Below, piece by piece: positions 52,342-63,559 of a stretch of DNA of 64,000 nucleotides. Positions within the stretch are counted from its first letter, which is position 1. Each line of letters opens with the position of its first letter. Source of the DNA: Novosphingobium sp. G106 (GTDB taxonomy: Bacteria > Pseudomonadota > Alphaproteobacteria > Sphingomonadales > Sphingomonadaceae). A model generated the notes under the pieces. The model made no database searches. It had not been told where the DNA came from and saw only the letters and a program-made list of their open reading frames with translations. The DNA lies in NCBI RefSeq assembly GCF_019075875.1, contig NZ_JAHOOZ010000001.1:3224001-3288000 (forward strand). Reading direction: 5' to 3'. A program made the position numbers and the translations under genes.

Positions 52342-54657
52342 TTAGTCGTCCTTCAAGAAAGCCGGCATGTGATCGGGGTCACCCTGCGGCTCGCGGGGCT
52401 CGCGCGGACCGCGGTCGCCGCCGCCGTCACGGCGCGGGCCGCGGTCACGATCGCGACCACCGCGATCACCGCCGCCGCCGCGGGGACCACGGCGGTCGCC
52501 GCGATCGCCACCGGGACGATCACCGCGCGGCTCGCGGGGCTCGCGGGGCGGACGGGTGTCCTCCAGCTCGGCGCCCGTCTCCTGGTCGACGACACGCATC
52601 GACAGGCGAACCTTGCCGCGCGGATCGATCTCGAGGACCTTGACCTTCACGGCCTGGCCTTCGGACACGACGTCGGTCGGCTTCTCGACGCGCTCGTTCT
52701 TCATTTCGGAGACGTGGACGAGACCGTCCTTGCCGCCCATGAAGTTCACGAAAGCGCCGAAGTCGACAATGTTGACGACCTTGCCGTCGTAGATCTTGCC
52801 GACCTCTGCTTCCTGGACGATACCCAGGATCCAGTTCTTGGCGGCTTCGATCTGCGACAGGTCCGCCGAGCTGATCTTGATCAGGCCCTCGTCGTCGATG
52901 TCGACCTTGGCGCCGGTCTCGGCGACGATCTCGCGGATGACCTTGCCGCCGGTGCCGATGACGTCGCGGATCTTCGACTTGTCGATCTGGATCGTCTCGA
53001 TGCGCGGAGCGTGGGCCGAGAGCTCGGTGCGGGCTGTGCCCAGCGCCTTCTGCATCTCGCCCAGGATGTGCGCGCGGCCTTCCTTGGCCTGGTTCAGCGC
53101 GGCCTCGAAGATCTCGCGCGTGATGCCCGCGACCTTGATGTCCATCTGCATCGTGGTGATGCCTTCGGACGTGCCGGCCACCTTGAAGTCCATGTCGCCG
53201 AGGTGATCCTCGTCGCCAAGGATGTCGCTGAGCACGGTGAACTCGTCACCTTCCAGCACCAGGCCCATCGCAATGCCCGAAACCGGGCGCTTGAGCGGCA
53301 CGCCGGCGTCCATCATCGAGAGCGAACCGCCGCAGACCGTCGCCATCGACGAAGAGCCGTTGGACTCGGTGATGTCGGACACCACGCGGATCGTATAGGG
53401 GAACTCTTCCTTCGTCGGCAGCACCGCCTGCAGCGCGCGCCAGGCGAGCTTGCCGTGGCCGGTGTCGCGACGCGACGGAGCGCCGAAGCGGCCGACTTCG
53501 CCGACCGAATAGGGCGGGAAGTTATAGTGCAGCATGAAGTTCGAGTAGGAGAGACCCTCCAGCCCGTCGATCATCTGCTCGGCGTCCTTGGTGCCCAGCG
53601 TGGTGGTGCAGATCGCCTGCGTCTCACCGCGGGTGAACAGCGACGAACCGTGGGTGCGCGGCAGCAGGCCGACGATCGCCTCGATCGGGCGGACCTGCGT
53701 GGTCGTGCGGCCGTCGATGCGCTTGCCGTTCTTCAGCAGATCGGTGCGGACGATGTCCGATTCGACCTTCTTGACCGACTTGATCGCGACCATCTGGGTC
53801 TGCGCGTCTTCGCTGGCGAAAGCAGCCTTGGCCTTGTCGCGCGCCGCATTGAGAGCGTTCGAGCGGGCGGACTTGTCGGTCAGCTTGTAGGCGGCGGCAA
53901 TGTCCTTGCCGATCAGGTCCTTGAGCTTGGCCTTGACCGCCGAATTGTCGGTGGTCTTGACTTCCCAAGGCTCCTTGGCGGCCTTCTCGGCGAGATCGAT
54001 GATCGCGTTGACGACCTTCTTGATCTCGTTGTGGGCGAACAGGACGCCGCCGAGCATGATCTCTTCGGGCAGCTCGCGAGCCTGCGATTCGACCATCATG
54101 ACGGCGTTGCCGGTGGCGGCGACGACCAGGTCGAGAGCGCCGGCGGCAGCCACGTCCTGCTTCGGGTTCAGCGTGTATTCGCCGTCGACATAGCCGACGC
54201 GCGCGGCGCCGATCGGGCCCATGAAGGGCACGCCCGAGATGGTCAGGGCGGCCGAGGCCGCGATCATCGCGACGATATCGGGCTCGACCTCGCCGTCATA
54301 GCTCAGCACCTGGGCGATGACGTTGATCTCGTTGTAGAAGCCTTCGGGGAACAGCGGACGGACCGGACGGTCGATCAGGCGGGAGACCAGCGTCTCCTTT
54401 TCGGTGGCACCGCGTTCGCGCTTGAAGAAGCCACCCGGGATACGGCCGGCTGCAAAGAACTTTTCCTGGTAGTGGACGGTCAGCGGGAAGAAGTCCTGGC
54501 CTTCCTTCACCGACTTCGCGGCCGTCACCGCGCAGAGGACCACGGTTTCACCGTAGGTCGCGAGGACCGCGCCGTCAGCCTGACGGGCAATGCGGCCGGT
54601 TTCCAGAGTGAGGGTCTTTCCGCCCCACTCCAGCGATACTGTTTTCGTGTCGAACAT
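52342..54657 (-). CDS. pnp: Polyribonucleotide nucleotidyltransferase (PNPase)
   Basis: A 771-residue 3'-5' exoribonuclease that degrades RNA with phosphate and takes part in mRNA decay. Two RNase PH domains ([26 protein letters not shown] at the start; [15 protein letters not shown] and [17 protein letters not shown] in the second), a KH domain ([17 protein letters not shown]) and an S1 domain ([18 protein letters not shown]). A C-terminal tail of about 75 residues is rich in Arg, Gly and Asp and is longer than in E. coli. The start ATG 54657 is clear from domain position. It follows rpsO, as in most bacteria. Confidence 0.97.
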   Translation of the reverse strand: MFDTKTVSLEWGGKTLTLETGRIARQADGAVLATYGETVVLCAVTAAKSVKEGQDFFPLTVHYQEKFFAAGRIPGGFFKRERGATEKETLVSRLIDRPVRPLFPEGFYNEINVIAQVLSYDGEVEPDIVAMIAASAALTISGVPFMGPIGAARVGYVDGEYTLNPKQDVAAAGALDLVVAATGNAVMMVESQARELPEEIMLGGVLFAHNEIKKVVNAIIDLAEKAAKEPWEVKTTDNSAVKAKLKDLIGKDIAAAYKLTDKSARSNALNAARDKAKAAFASEDAQTQMVAIKSVKKVESDIVRTDLLKNGKRIDGRTTTQVRPIEAIVGLLPRTHGSSLFTRGETQAICTTTLGTKDAEQMIDGLEGLSYSNFMLHYNFPPYSVGEVGRFGAPSRRDTGHGKLAWRALQAVLPTKEEFPYTIRVVSDITESNGSSSMATVCGGSLSMMDAGVPLKRPVSGIAMGLVLEGDEFTVLSDILGDEDHLGDMDFKVAGTSEGITTMQMDIKVAGITREIFEAALNQAKEGRAHILGEMQKALGTARTELSAHAPRIETIQIDKSKIRDVIGTGGKVIREIVAETGAKVDIDDEGLIKISSADLSQIEAAKNWILGIVQEAEVGKIYDGKVVNIVDFGAFVNFMGGKDGLVHVSEMKNERVEKPTDVVSEGQAVKVKVLEIDPRGKVRLSMRVVDQETGAELEDTRPPREPREPRGDRPGGDRGDRRGPRGGGGDRGGRDRDRGPRRDGGGDRGPREPREPQGDPDHMPAFLKDD

Positions 54658-54787
54658 GTAGTTTCCTTCAACCCGCGGCCCTATTGCGCGCGGGGTTTTG
54701 CTGCCGGGTGTACCGTCCCGGTCCGGTTGGGGCGCTTCATGGCCCCGTTTCGGGCTCGCCGCCGAATTGCGCGCGAAGCCCATACAA

Positions 54788-54812
54788 GAAGCGGCCCGCA
54801 TGGGGCCGCTTC
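54788..54812 (-). terminator. Hairpin between rpsO and pnp
   Basis: A perfect 10-bp stem GAAGCGGCCC/GGGCCGCTTC with a 5-base loop, directly after the rpsO stop; the bases that follow are only partly T-rich. It may be a leaky terminator or an RNase processing site, as in the E. coli rpsO-pnp region. Confidence 0.65.
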
Positions 54813-54819
54813 GAAACTC

Positions 54820-55089
54820 TTACTTACGCAGACCGAGCTTCTGGATGAGAGCGTTGTAGCGATCCACATCCTTGCGCTTCAGATAGTCCAGCAGCGAGCG
54901 CCGCTTGTTGACCATCATCAGCAGACCGCGGCGCGAGTGGTTGTCCTTGTGGTGCAGCTTGAAATGCTCGGTCAGCGTCTGGATCCGGCTGGTGAGGATC
55001 GCGACCTGGACTTCGGGCGAACCCGTGTCGTTGGCCTGACGCGCGTTGGACTCGATGATTTCCTGCTTCTTTTCGGCGGTTACCGACAT
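54820..55089 (-). CDS. rpsO: 30S ribosomal protein S15
   Basis: A complete 89-residue S15: [53 protein letters not shown]. It binds 16S rRNA early in assembly of the 30S platform. ATG 55089 has GGAG upstream and gives the usual length; a GTG three codons earlier also exists. truB ends six bases before it. Confidence 0.97.
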   Translation of the reverse strand: MSVTAEKKQEIIESNARQANDTGSPEVQVAILTSRIQTLTEHFKLHHKDNHSRRGLLMMVNKRRSLLDYLKRKDVDRYNALIQKLGLRK

Positions 55090-55094
55090 ATCAT

Positions 55095-56021
55095 TCACTC
55101 CGCGACATCGGGAAGATTGAAGCCTCTGACGACCCGGGCGTCACCGCCCGAAAGCTCCATCAGCGCCAGGGGAACTCGCCCGCTTCGCGCCCAATAGAGC
55201 CCATCGTCATAAGCCAGCCCGGCCAGAACCCGGCCCTGTCGGACCGCCCTTGCCTGTTCCGGGCCGAGGTCTAGAGCCGGGATGTCGACCAGCCCTGCCT
55301 CCAGCGGCAAGAGTACGTTCTCAAGGGGCGCGCCCTTGCCGATTTCGTTCAGATTGTCCAGCGAAATCGCGTGCGAGAGATCGAACGGACCAGCGCGCAG
55401 CCGTCGCAGCATGGTCACATAGCCCACGGTGCCGAGCGCATGCGCGATATCCCGCGCGAGGCTGCGGATATAAGTGCCTTTCGAAACATGGGCACGAAGG
55501 GTGACAAATGGGACGAGGCCGTCCTGCCACCACACCACATAGTCGAGGTTGTGGATCGTCACGCTTCGCTTAGGCAGCGATACTGCCTCACCGGCCCGCG
55601 CCAGATCGTAGGCACGTCGACCATCGACCATCAATGCCGAGTAGGCAGGCGGCGCCTGCTCGATTTCGCCGATAAACTCGATCAGGACATCCTCAACCTC
55701 GGCTCCCTCGATAAACCTGTCCGATCGAGCGACAATCTTGCCTTCGAGATCCAGCGTATCGGTCTCTGTCCCGAAGCAGATCGTGAAGTCGTAAATCTTG
55801 TCGCTGTCGAGCATCCGCCCGCAGAGCTTGGTCGCCTCACCCAGCGCGATCGGCAGGACGCCGCTCGCCAGCGGATCGAGCGTGCCACCATGGCCGACCT
55901 TGACCTTGCCGAGCCCGGCCTGGCGCAGGTTGCGCTTGACCGCCGCGACGGCCTGGGTCGAGCCGAGCTCGATCGGCTTGTCGAGGATGATCCAGCCGTT
56001 GGGGGAGAGTTGCGTGGACAT
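55095..56021 (-). CDS. truB: tRNA pseudouridine-55 synthase TruB
   Basis: A 308-residue enzyme that makes pseudouridine 55 in the T loop of tRNAs. [23 protein letters not shown] contains the catalytic Asp; [21 protein letters not shown] and [14 protein letters not shown] are further family motifs. The length is normal. It is the first gene of the truB-rpsO-pnp set on the minus strand. Confidence 0.97.
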   Translation of the reverse strand: MSTQLSPNGWIILDKPIELGSTQAVAAVKRNLRQAGLGKVKVGHGGTLDPLASGVLPIALGEATKLCGRMLDSDKIYDFTICFGTETDTLDLEGKIVARSDRFIEGAEVEDVLIEFIGEIEQAPPAYSALMVDGRRAYDLARAGEAVSLPKRSVTIHNLDYVVWWQDGLVPFVTLRAHVSKGTYIRSLARDIAHALGTVGYVTMLRRLRAGPFDLSHAISLDNLNEIGKGAPLENVLLPLEAGLVDIPALDLGPEQARAVRQGRVLAGLAYDDGLYWARSGRVPLALMELSGGDARVVRGFNLPDVAE

Positions 56022-56074
56022 GGCGGCGCCATAGCGACGCCGCCGGGTCCTGTCAGGCGGTTATGCCCGATCGC

Positions 56075-56452
56075 TTACGACTTGTGCGCCGGATGCTTCT
56101 GAGGCGGGCCGGCGACCTGCTCGAAAGAACGGAAGCCATAGCGCTGGCCGTGGACGTAGATCGCCCCGAACTTGTCGAGCGTGCCGATCGGGCTGGCATC
56201 GATGCCGATGTGCTCGACGAAAGGCAGGTCGAAGGCCGGGCCGAGCAGTTCGGCGCGATACCAGTGGCGGTGCAGGTCCTCGAAGTAGATCGTGCTGTCG
56301 CCCACGGCACGCCAGTCGTCGACCCCGCCGTGGTTGGCAAAGGGGATCGAGGCCTCGCTGGCGTGGGAGGTCGAATTGCTCGCGGCAGCAAAGGCGGGCG
56401 AACCGGCCAGCAGCGCGGCGGCGAGCGACAGGGCAAAGAGGGAAAGCTTCAT
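56075..56452 (-). CDS. Small exported DUF6491-like protein
   Basis: A 125-residue protein with a signal peptide (MKLSLFALSLAAALLAGSPAFA). The mature part has DWRAVGDSTIYFED and HWYRAELLGPAFDLPF, the pattern of small periplasmic DUF6491-type proteins common in sphingomonads. ATG 56452 has AAGGAG upstream. No enzymatic motif is seen. It is a single gene between truB and the DUF2239 gene. Confidence 0.7.
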   Translation of the reverse strand: MKLSLFALSLAAALLAGSPAFAAASNSTSHASEASIPFANHGGVDDWRAVGDSTIYFEDLHRHWYRAELLGPAFDLPFVEHIGIDASPIGTLDKFGAIYVHGQRYGFRSFEQVAGPPQKHPAHKS

Positions 56453-56549
56453 AGCAGGGCTCCTTTCCGGATGAAGCGCCATCCCGCCTGAATATTTCAT
56501 GTCGCAGCCCGCGTGCCGCAAGCGGCTGCGACACTCTATTACCAATTGA

Positions 56550-57059
56550 TCAGCCAGCCTCGGACGGCCAGGCGAGCGCCAGCGCGTGGTCGCGGATCGC
56601 TTCGGGCCACAGCTTGGCGACAGCTTCGAAAGCGGGACGATAACCGGCGTAGAGTGCACGGGTCGCCGCTTCGTAGCCGGGCCGGTCGCCGGCCATCACG
56701 GTGAGGAAACGGCAAGCCGCGTCGAGGCATTCCCGCTCGCTGCGGCCCGCGCGGAGCGCCGCCTCGACCAGCTTGCGCAGCGATACCGAAGCCCCGCCGG
56801 GCTGCTTCGCCAGCCATTCCCAATGGCGCGGCAGCAGGGTTACCTCGCGCGCCTCGACGCCGAGCGAAGGGCGGCCGCGGGGCCGCGGCGGCGGAGGAGC
56901 CCCGGTCAGGTCGAGATCGACCTGCCTGCCCGTCTCGTCGTCGAAAGCCAGCAGATCCGAACTGCGCGACAAAGGCTCGAGATCGCGCAGCGCCCCGGCG
57001 AACTCCTCGGGCGAACCGCGGGCGATCACTTCATCCTTGTAGAACACGGTCACGGACAT
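56550..57059 (-). CDS. DUF2239 family protein
   Basis: A 169-residue protein of the DUF2239 family: FYKDEVIARGSPEEFAGAL, LAFDDETGRQVDLDLTG, then RGRPSLGVEAREVTLLPRHWEWLAKQPGGASVSLRKLVEAAL, which looks like a small DNA-binding or helical domain, and RDHALALAWP at the end. Function unknown. ATG 57059 has GGAG upstream. The 3' half reads like a ribbon-helix-helix-type segment, so a regulatory role is possible. Confidence 0.78.
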   Translation of the reverse strand: MSVTVFYKDEVIARGSPEEFAGALRDLEPLSRSSDLLAFDDETGRQVDLDLTGAPPPPRPRGRPSLGVEAREVTLLPRHWEWLAKQPGGASVSLRKLVEAALRAGRSERECLDAACRFLTVMAGDRPGYEAATRALYAGYRPAFEAVAKLWPEAIRDHALALAWPSEAG

Positions 57060-57082
57060 GGTGCTTCTCCTTGCCATGACCA

Positions 57083-57125
57083 CATATTTAACCCGGGTAT
57101 TATTGTCAATATTAAACCCGGATAA
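57083..57125. promoter_or_regulatory. AT-rich control region with repeated TTAAACCCGG-like elements
   Basis: Before the DUF2239 gene, two similar blocks, TTTAACCCGG and TTAAACCCGG, lie about 24 bases apart; CCGGGT and ACCCGG also make an inverted pair around TATTGTCAATATT. In this GC-rich setting the AT-rich palindromic stretch is likely promoter plus operator, perhaps for autoregulation. Confidence 0.35.
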
Positions 57126-57127
57126 AA

Positions 57128-57823
57128 TTATATTCCCCCTGCCACCGCATCGGCCAGAGCGAAGTAGTTGCCGAGCATCCAGTTGACCGGCGGCAGCACG
57201 AAACGCTGGATGATGCTGAGGCCCGGCACCGCCCAGGGAAGCACGATCAGCAGCGCGATCATCAGCCCCAATCCATAGGGCCGGAGCCGCGCATATCGCT
57301 TCGCCGCGGCACGAGGCAGCAGCCCCTCGACGAGGTGCGAGCCGTCGAACGGCGGTATCGGCAACAGATTGAACAGGGCCAGGAACACGTTCACCTGGAG
57401 AAAATAGATCAGCGCAGTAGCGACAAAAGCGGCGAGGCTCTGGTCCTGCGGCACGCCGCCATGTTTCGCAGCGAGCAGGCCGAGCAGCACGGCGCCGATC
57501 GCAGCCAGGACGAAATTCGTCGCCGGCCCCGCGGCCGCTACCGCCATCATGCCGAAGCGCGGGTTCCGCAGCCGGTACTTGTTGACCGGCACCGGCTTGG
57601 CCCAGCCAATCACCGGGCCCTTCACCAATGCCAGGAAACCCGGCAGGATAATCGTGCCCATCGGATCGACATGACGCAGCGGATTGAGGCTCAGCCGGTT
57701 CGCCTCGTGTGCGGTCGGATCACCGAGCGCGCGCGCAACCCAGCCATGCGCGACTTCGTGGAAGACGATGGCGAAGATCAGCGGCAGGATCAGCGCCGCC
57801 GCCTGGAAAATTGTCTCGCTCAT
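57128..57823 (-). CDS. Site-2 protease family (M50) membrane metalloprotease
   Basis: A 231-residue membrane protein with about six hydrophobic helices. The zinc motif is HEVAHG (about 21-26) and the third ligand region NLLPIPPFDG (about 154-163). It belongs to the short S2P-like rhomboid-independent group without PDZ domain. It may cut membrane proteins; targets are unknown. ATG 57823 overlaps the GNAT stop by one base (TGATG). Confidence 0.87.
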   Translation of the reverse strand: MSETIFQAAALILPLIFAIVFHEVAHGWVARALGDPTAHEANRLSLNPLRHVDPMGTIILPGFLALVKGPVIGWAKPVPVNKYRLRNPRFGMMAVAAAGPATNFVLAAIGAVLLGLLAAKHGGVPQDQSLAAFVATALIYFLQVNVFLALFNLLPIPPFDGSHLVEGLLPRAAAKRYARLRPYGLGLMIALLIVLPWAVPGLSIIQRFVLPPVNWMLGNYFALADAVAGGI

Positions 57824-58362
57824 CAATTCCAATCCTCACGGAGCAGGCCGAAAATGCAGGTATTGCGCAGATGGCCCGTCCAGGTGACCCGATCCTGCCG
57901 CAGCAGCCCCTCGCGCTTCGCACCAAGCTTGAGTACGGCCGCCTGGCTGCGCGCATTGCGCTCGTCGATCCGGAACTCGATGCGGCGGAAGCCGCAAGCG
58001 AAAGCATGGTCGATCAGCAGGCGCTTCATCCGCGCGTTGTAACCAGTGCCGCGCACGCTGGGCGCGATATAGGTGCCGCCAAGCTCAAGCACGCCTTCCT
58101 GCGCATCGGGGCGCAGATAGGCCGTGGTGCCGACGACCCGCTCGTCCTGGCAGGCGGCGAAAAGCACGCCGTTGCCCGACCGGCGATTGGTGATCTCGGC
58201 GTCGAAATGCTCGCCCAGCAACGATCGCGGCATGATCTGCCAGATATCGGGATCCTCGGCGCAGGCCGCGCGCAGCGGCTCGACGTGGCGATCGGCGAAG
58301 AGCTCCATCCGCACTTCGCCATCGGTCAGTTCGGCGCTCAGCGCCTCGATATCAGCCACCAT
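57823..58362 (-). CDS. GNAT-family N-acetyltransferase
   Basis: A 179-residue acetyltransferase of the RimJ-like type: ELFADRHVEPLRAACAEDPDIW, GTTAYLRPDAQEGVLELGGTYIAPSVRGTGYN (acetyl-CoA loop region), FRIDERNARSQAAVLKLGAKREGLLR. ATG 58362 lies inside the tdk 3' end; the two genes overlap by 11 bases. The target amine is unknown. Confidence 0.85.
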   Translation of the reverse strand: MVADIEALSAELTDGEVRMELFADRHVEPLRAACAEDPDIWQIMPRSLLGEHFDAEITNRRSGNGVLFAACQDERVVGTTAYLRPDAQEGVLELGGTYIAPSVRGTGYNARMKRLLIDHAFACGFRRIEFRIDERNARSQAAVLKLGAKREGLLRQDRVTWTGHLRNTCIFGLLREDWN

Positions 58363-58933
58363 CGAGCGCCTCGGTGAAATGGCGGCGGCAGAGCGCGACG
58401 TAGCGGTCGTTGCCGCCCACCTCGATCTGCGCACCCTCGCGCACCGCGCCGCCATTCTCGTCGACACGCAGGTTCATCGTCGCCTTGCGGCCGCAATGGC
58501 ATACCGCTTTCAATTCGATCAGCGAGTCGGCGATACCCAGCAGCGTCGCCGAACCGGGGAACAGCTCACCGCGGAAATCGGTGCGCAGGCCATAGCAGAG
58601 CACCGGAATATTCGCCTCGTCCGCCACACGCGCCAACTGCCAGACCTGCTCGGGCGACAGCCATTGTGCCTCGTCCACCAGCACGCAGGCCAGCGGCTGG
58701 ACCGCATGGGCCGCGGTCACCCGCGCCCAGAGATCGGTCGCCGCGTCGTAGCGGTGCGCATCGTGCGCCAGGCCGATACGGCTTTCGATCGCGTTCTCCC
58801 CGCCGCGATCGTCGAGCGCCGCGGTCCACAGCATCGTCGCCATGCCGCGCTCGCGATAATTGAAGTCGGCCTGCAGCAGCGTGGTCGACTTGCCGGCATT
58901 CATACTGGCGTAGTAGAAATAGAGTTTGGCCAT
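58352..58933 (-). CDS. tdk: Thymidine kinase
   Basis: A 193-residue type II thymidine kinase for salvage of thymidine. The phosphate loop is YASMNAGKSTTLL (8-20), Walker B VDEAQW, the lasso region GLRTDFRGELFPGSATLL, and a zinc site with CHCGRKA and a later CRRHF. The length is normal. It overlaps the GNAT gene and follows VapC by three bases. Confidence 0.94.
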   Translation of the reverse strand: MAKLYFYYASMNAGKSTTLLQADFNYRERGMATMLWTAALDDRGGENAIESRIGLAHDAHRYDAATDLWARVTAAHAVQPLACVLVDEAQWLSPEQVWQLARVADEANIPVLCYGLRTDFRGELFPGSATLLGIADSLIELKAVCHCGRKATMNLRVDENGGAVREGAQIEVGGNDRYVALCRRHFTEALDGG

Positions 58934-58936
58934 CGA

Positions 58937-59332
58937 TCAACTGCGCAATGTTTCAACAGGAAGCGGTGCATCGCCTCCCGTGCGGCGGGCCAACTTACGA
59001 TCGAAAGTGGCGAAGGCGTCGCTATACCCAACACCTGCTACAATATGCATGACATCGCCCCAGTCCGCGCCTTGCCGATAACGACCGATTGCCCAGATCA
59101 AGGCATCGTGGCGCTCGACCAGCACGGTGTCGAGATCGATGACCTGTTGCACCATGTCCGCTACAATCAGACGCGGCAGTCCGCGTGCTTTATGCAATAC
59201 CCAGCCAAGTTCGATCAGTACGGTATGAGAAATCCAGACCGGCTCTGCCAGCAGCGTCTCCGCCACGCGCGCCTGCGCCGGGTCATCTCCCAAGACCCAG
59301 CGGGCTAGAACATTCGTATCGAGAGAACGCAT
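58937..59332 (-). CDS. PIN-domain ribonuclease, VapC-like toxin
   Basis: A 131-residue PIN-domain protein: LDTNVLARW with the first catalytic Asp (5), ISHTVLIELGWVL with Glu, and HIVAGVGYSDAFATFDRKLARR with the last acidic residues. VapC toxins cut tRNA or rRNA. An AbrB-type antitoxin gene precedes it by nine bases, forming a type II toxin-antitoxin pair within an otherwise housekeeping block. Confidence 0.85.
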   Translation of the reverse strand: MRSLDTNVLARWVLGDDPAQARVAETLLAEPVWISHTVLIELGWVLHKARGLPRLIVADMVQQVIDLDTVLVERHDALIWAIGRYRQGADWGDVMHIVAGVGYSDAFATFDRKLARRTGGDAPLPVETLRS

Positions 59333-59341
59333 GCCGGATTG

Positions 59342-59611
59342 TCAGGCGTCGAGTTCGGGATCGTCGATGTCCGGAGACCAGCTGAGCTGCTCGATCGGAA
59401 TAGGCGGACCTTCGTGCCGATATATCTGGCGCAACCGCGCCGTAGCTTCCTCGACCGTCATTTTCTTCCGCTCGGGCCTTTTACGTAGCAATACGCCGTC
59501 GCCGGTCTCGACCAGTTCCAGCTGACTGCCCTGTGGCCAACCCAGCCGATCACGGACATCCTTAGGGATGACGACCTGCCCTTTGGCGGAAAGTTTCGTC
59601 TGCGCAGTCAT
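59342..59611 (-). CDS. AbrB/SpoVT-type antitoxin (VapB-like)
   Basis: An 89-residue protein with an N-terminal swapped-hairpin DNA-binding domain (KLSAKGQVVIPKDVRDRLGWPQGSQLELVETGDGVLLRKR) and an acidic C-terminal part (PIEQLSWSPDIDDPEL) that would bind the PIN toxin. It probably represses its own operon. The start ATG 59611 lacks a strong ribosome-binding site but is fixed by the domain start. Confidence 0.84.
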   Translation of the reverse strand: MTAQTKLSAKGQVVIPKDVRDRLGWPQGSQLELVETGDGVLLRKRPERKKMTVEEATARLRQIYRHEGPPIPIEQLSWSPDIDDPELDA

Positions 59612-59642
59612 ATCGGTAAGATAGGTCTTACCTGCTGGCAAA

Positions 59643-60050
59643 TCAATCGTCGCCTTCGTCATGCTCCAGATCGCGCGCGACGCGCGGATCGGAAAGCAGC
59701 TGCTCGATGTGGCCGGCAACATCGAAACTCTCGTCAGGCATGAACTTGAGCTTGGCCGCGAAGCGCAGCTTCAGCCGTTGCGCCACTTCGCGCTGGAAGA
59801 AGGCGGTGTTGGTGCGCAGCGCCTTGACCACAGCCTCCTCGTCCGAGCCGAGCAGCGGCTTCACATAGACCGTGGCGTGGCGCAGGTCGGGCGACATGCG
59901 CACTTCGGTAACGCTGACCGAATGGGCGATAAGCACTTCGTCGTGGACTTCCTGCCGGGTGAGCAGCTCGGACAGAACGTGCCGCACCTGTTCGCCGACC
60001 TTGAGAAGCCGGACGCTGCGGGTTTCGGGAGTGGTGTTGGGGCGGGCCAT
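59643..60050 (-). CDS. rbfA: Ribosome-binding factor A
   Basis: A 135-residue KH-fold factor for 16S rRNA maturation: [36 protein letters not shown] and [16 protein letters not shown]. It normally follows infB; here two small genes (VOC and DUF1697) lie between. ATG 60050 is the usual start; an in-frame TTG three codons earlier is possible. Confidence 0.95.
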   Translation of the reverse strand: MARPNTTPETRSVRLLKVGEQVRHVLSELLTRQEVHDEVLIAHSVSVTEVRMSPDLRHATVYVKPLLGSDEEAVVKALRTNTAFFQREVAQRLKLRFAAKLKFMPDESFDVAGHIEQLLSDPRVARDLEHDEGDD

Positions 60051-60069
60051 CGTCTGCAAATATCCGTCT

Positions 60070-60606
60070 TCAAACTTCGACCATCTTGGCCAGCATCCGC
60101 TTCATCGACCGCAAGCTCCGCGCGGTTCCGCGCAGGCCGAGCCGCCGCTCGATGAAAGCGCCGACCTGCTTGGCCTCGGCGGCGCCGGAAACATAGTCGA
60201 TATGCAGCGCGCGGTCACCCATGGCGATTTGCTCGGCGCCCTGACGGCCCGTCTGCATAAGCGCAAAAGCCTCCGGATCGACCGGGCCGTCGAGGAAGAG
60301 CGTGTGAACGGAGCCCTCTTCGCCTTCCGCGGCGAAGGGGTTGTCCGCGATCGCAGCCGCGAGTGTCGGGGACGAGCGAACCAGCACAACGCTGGTCATG
60401 CCGAAGCGGGCCCGCATCATCCGCGAAAGCATTTCCTCGAGCCCGTCATCGGGCCGCTCGGGATGATCGAACAGGATGTTGCCGCCGGCGACCACGGTCT
60501 CGATATTCAAGCATCCCTCAGCCTCGAACGCCGCCCGCAGTTCCGCCATCGTCAACCGCTTGGCGCCGATGCGGAGACTGTCGAACAAGGCGATATAACG
60601 GCTCAA
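60070..60606 (-). CDS. DUF1697 family protein
   Basis: A 178-residue protein with the DUF1697 pattern: [52 protein letters not shown]. The start is TTG 60606 within the stop of the VOC gene (TTGA), so the two are translationally coupled. Function unknown. Confidence 0.83.
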   Translation of the reverse strand: MSRYIALFDSLRIGAKRLTMAELRAAFEAEGCLNIETVVAGGNILFDHPERPDDGLEEMLSRMMRARFGMTSVVLVRSSPTLAAAIADNPFAAEGEEGSVHTLFLDGPVDPEAFALMQTGRQGAEQIAMGDRALHIDYVSGAAEAKQVGAFIERRLGLRGTARSLRSMKRMLAKMVEV

Positions 60607-60971
60607 GCCGGAGCGTCGGTATAGAACGTCAGCCGGTTGCCAGCCGGATCGGTAATCGTGATTTCACGCGATCCCCAAGGCGTTTCCTCGGGCACGCCGG
60701 GCCGGGCATTGCCGAAATTCCTGCTGCGCAGGACTTCCATGTAAGCAGTCACGTCGTCCACCGGGATGCGGATCGCCGAGCCCGGCGTGGCATCGCCGTA
60801 GTGCTCGGAAATGTGCAGCTCGCAGTCACCCCGGCGAACCGCCATATACAACGGCAACCCCGGCTCGAAGCGGTGCTCGAACACCAGCTCGAAGCCGAGG
60901 AAGTCGATGTAGAACGCCTTGGCCCGCGCCTCGTCGAAGCTGCGCAGGATGGGCGTGGGCGATCCGAACAA
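60603..60971 (-). CDS. VOC/glyoxalase-superfamily protein (bleomycin-resistance-like)
   Basis: A 122-residue single-chain VOC protein: TPILRSFDEARAKAFYIDFLGFELVFEHRFEPGLPLYM, CELHISEHYGDATPGSAIRIPVDD and WGSREITITDPAGNRLTFY. It resembles the bleomycin-binding group that binds ligands as a dimer. The probable start is TTG 60971, three bases after the infB stop. Confidence 0.82.
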   Translation of the reverse strand: MFGSPTPILRSFDEARAKAFYIDFLGFELVFEHRFEPGLPLYMAVRRGDCELHISEHYGDATPGSAIRIPVDDVTAYMEVLRSRNFGNARPGVPEETPWGSREITITDPAGNRLTFYTDAPA

Positions 60972-60974
60972 GCC

Positions 60975-63551
<2,577 letters not shown>

Positions 63552-63559
63552 ACTCGTAC

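Noticed and set aside
52369..55197. A 942-codon plus-strand open frame
   Set aside because: It lies antisense to pnp and rpsO, which are certain, has no family motifs and is rich in Arg, Asp and Leu, as expected for a high-GC shadow frame.
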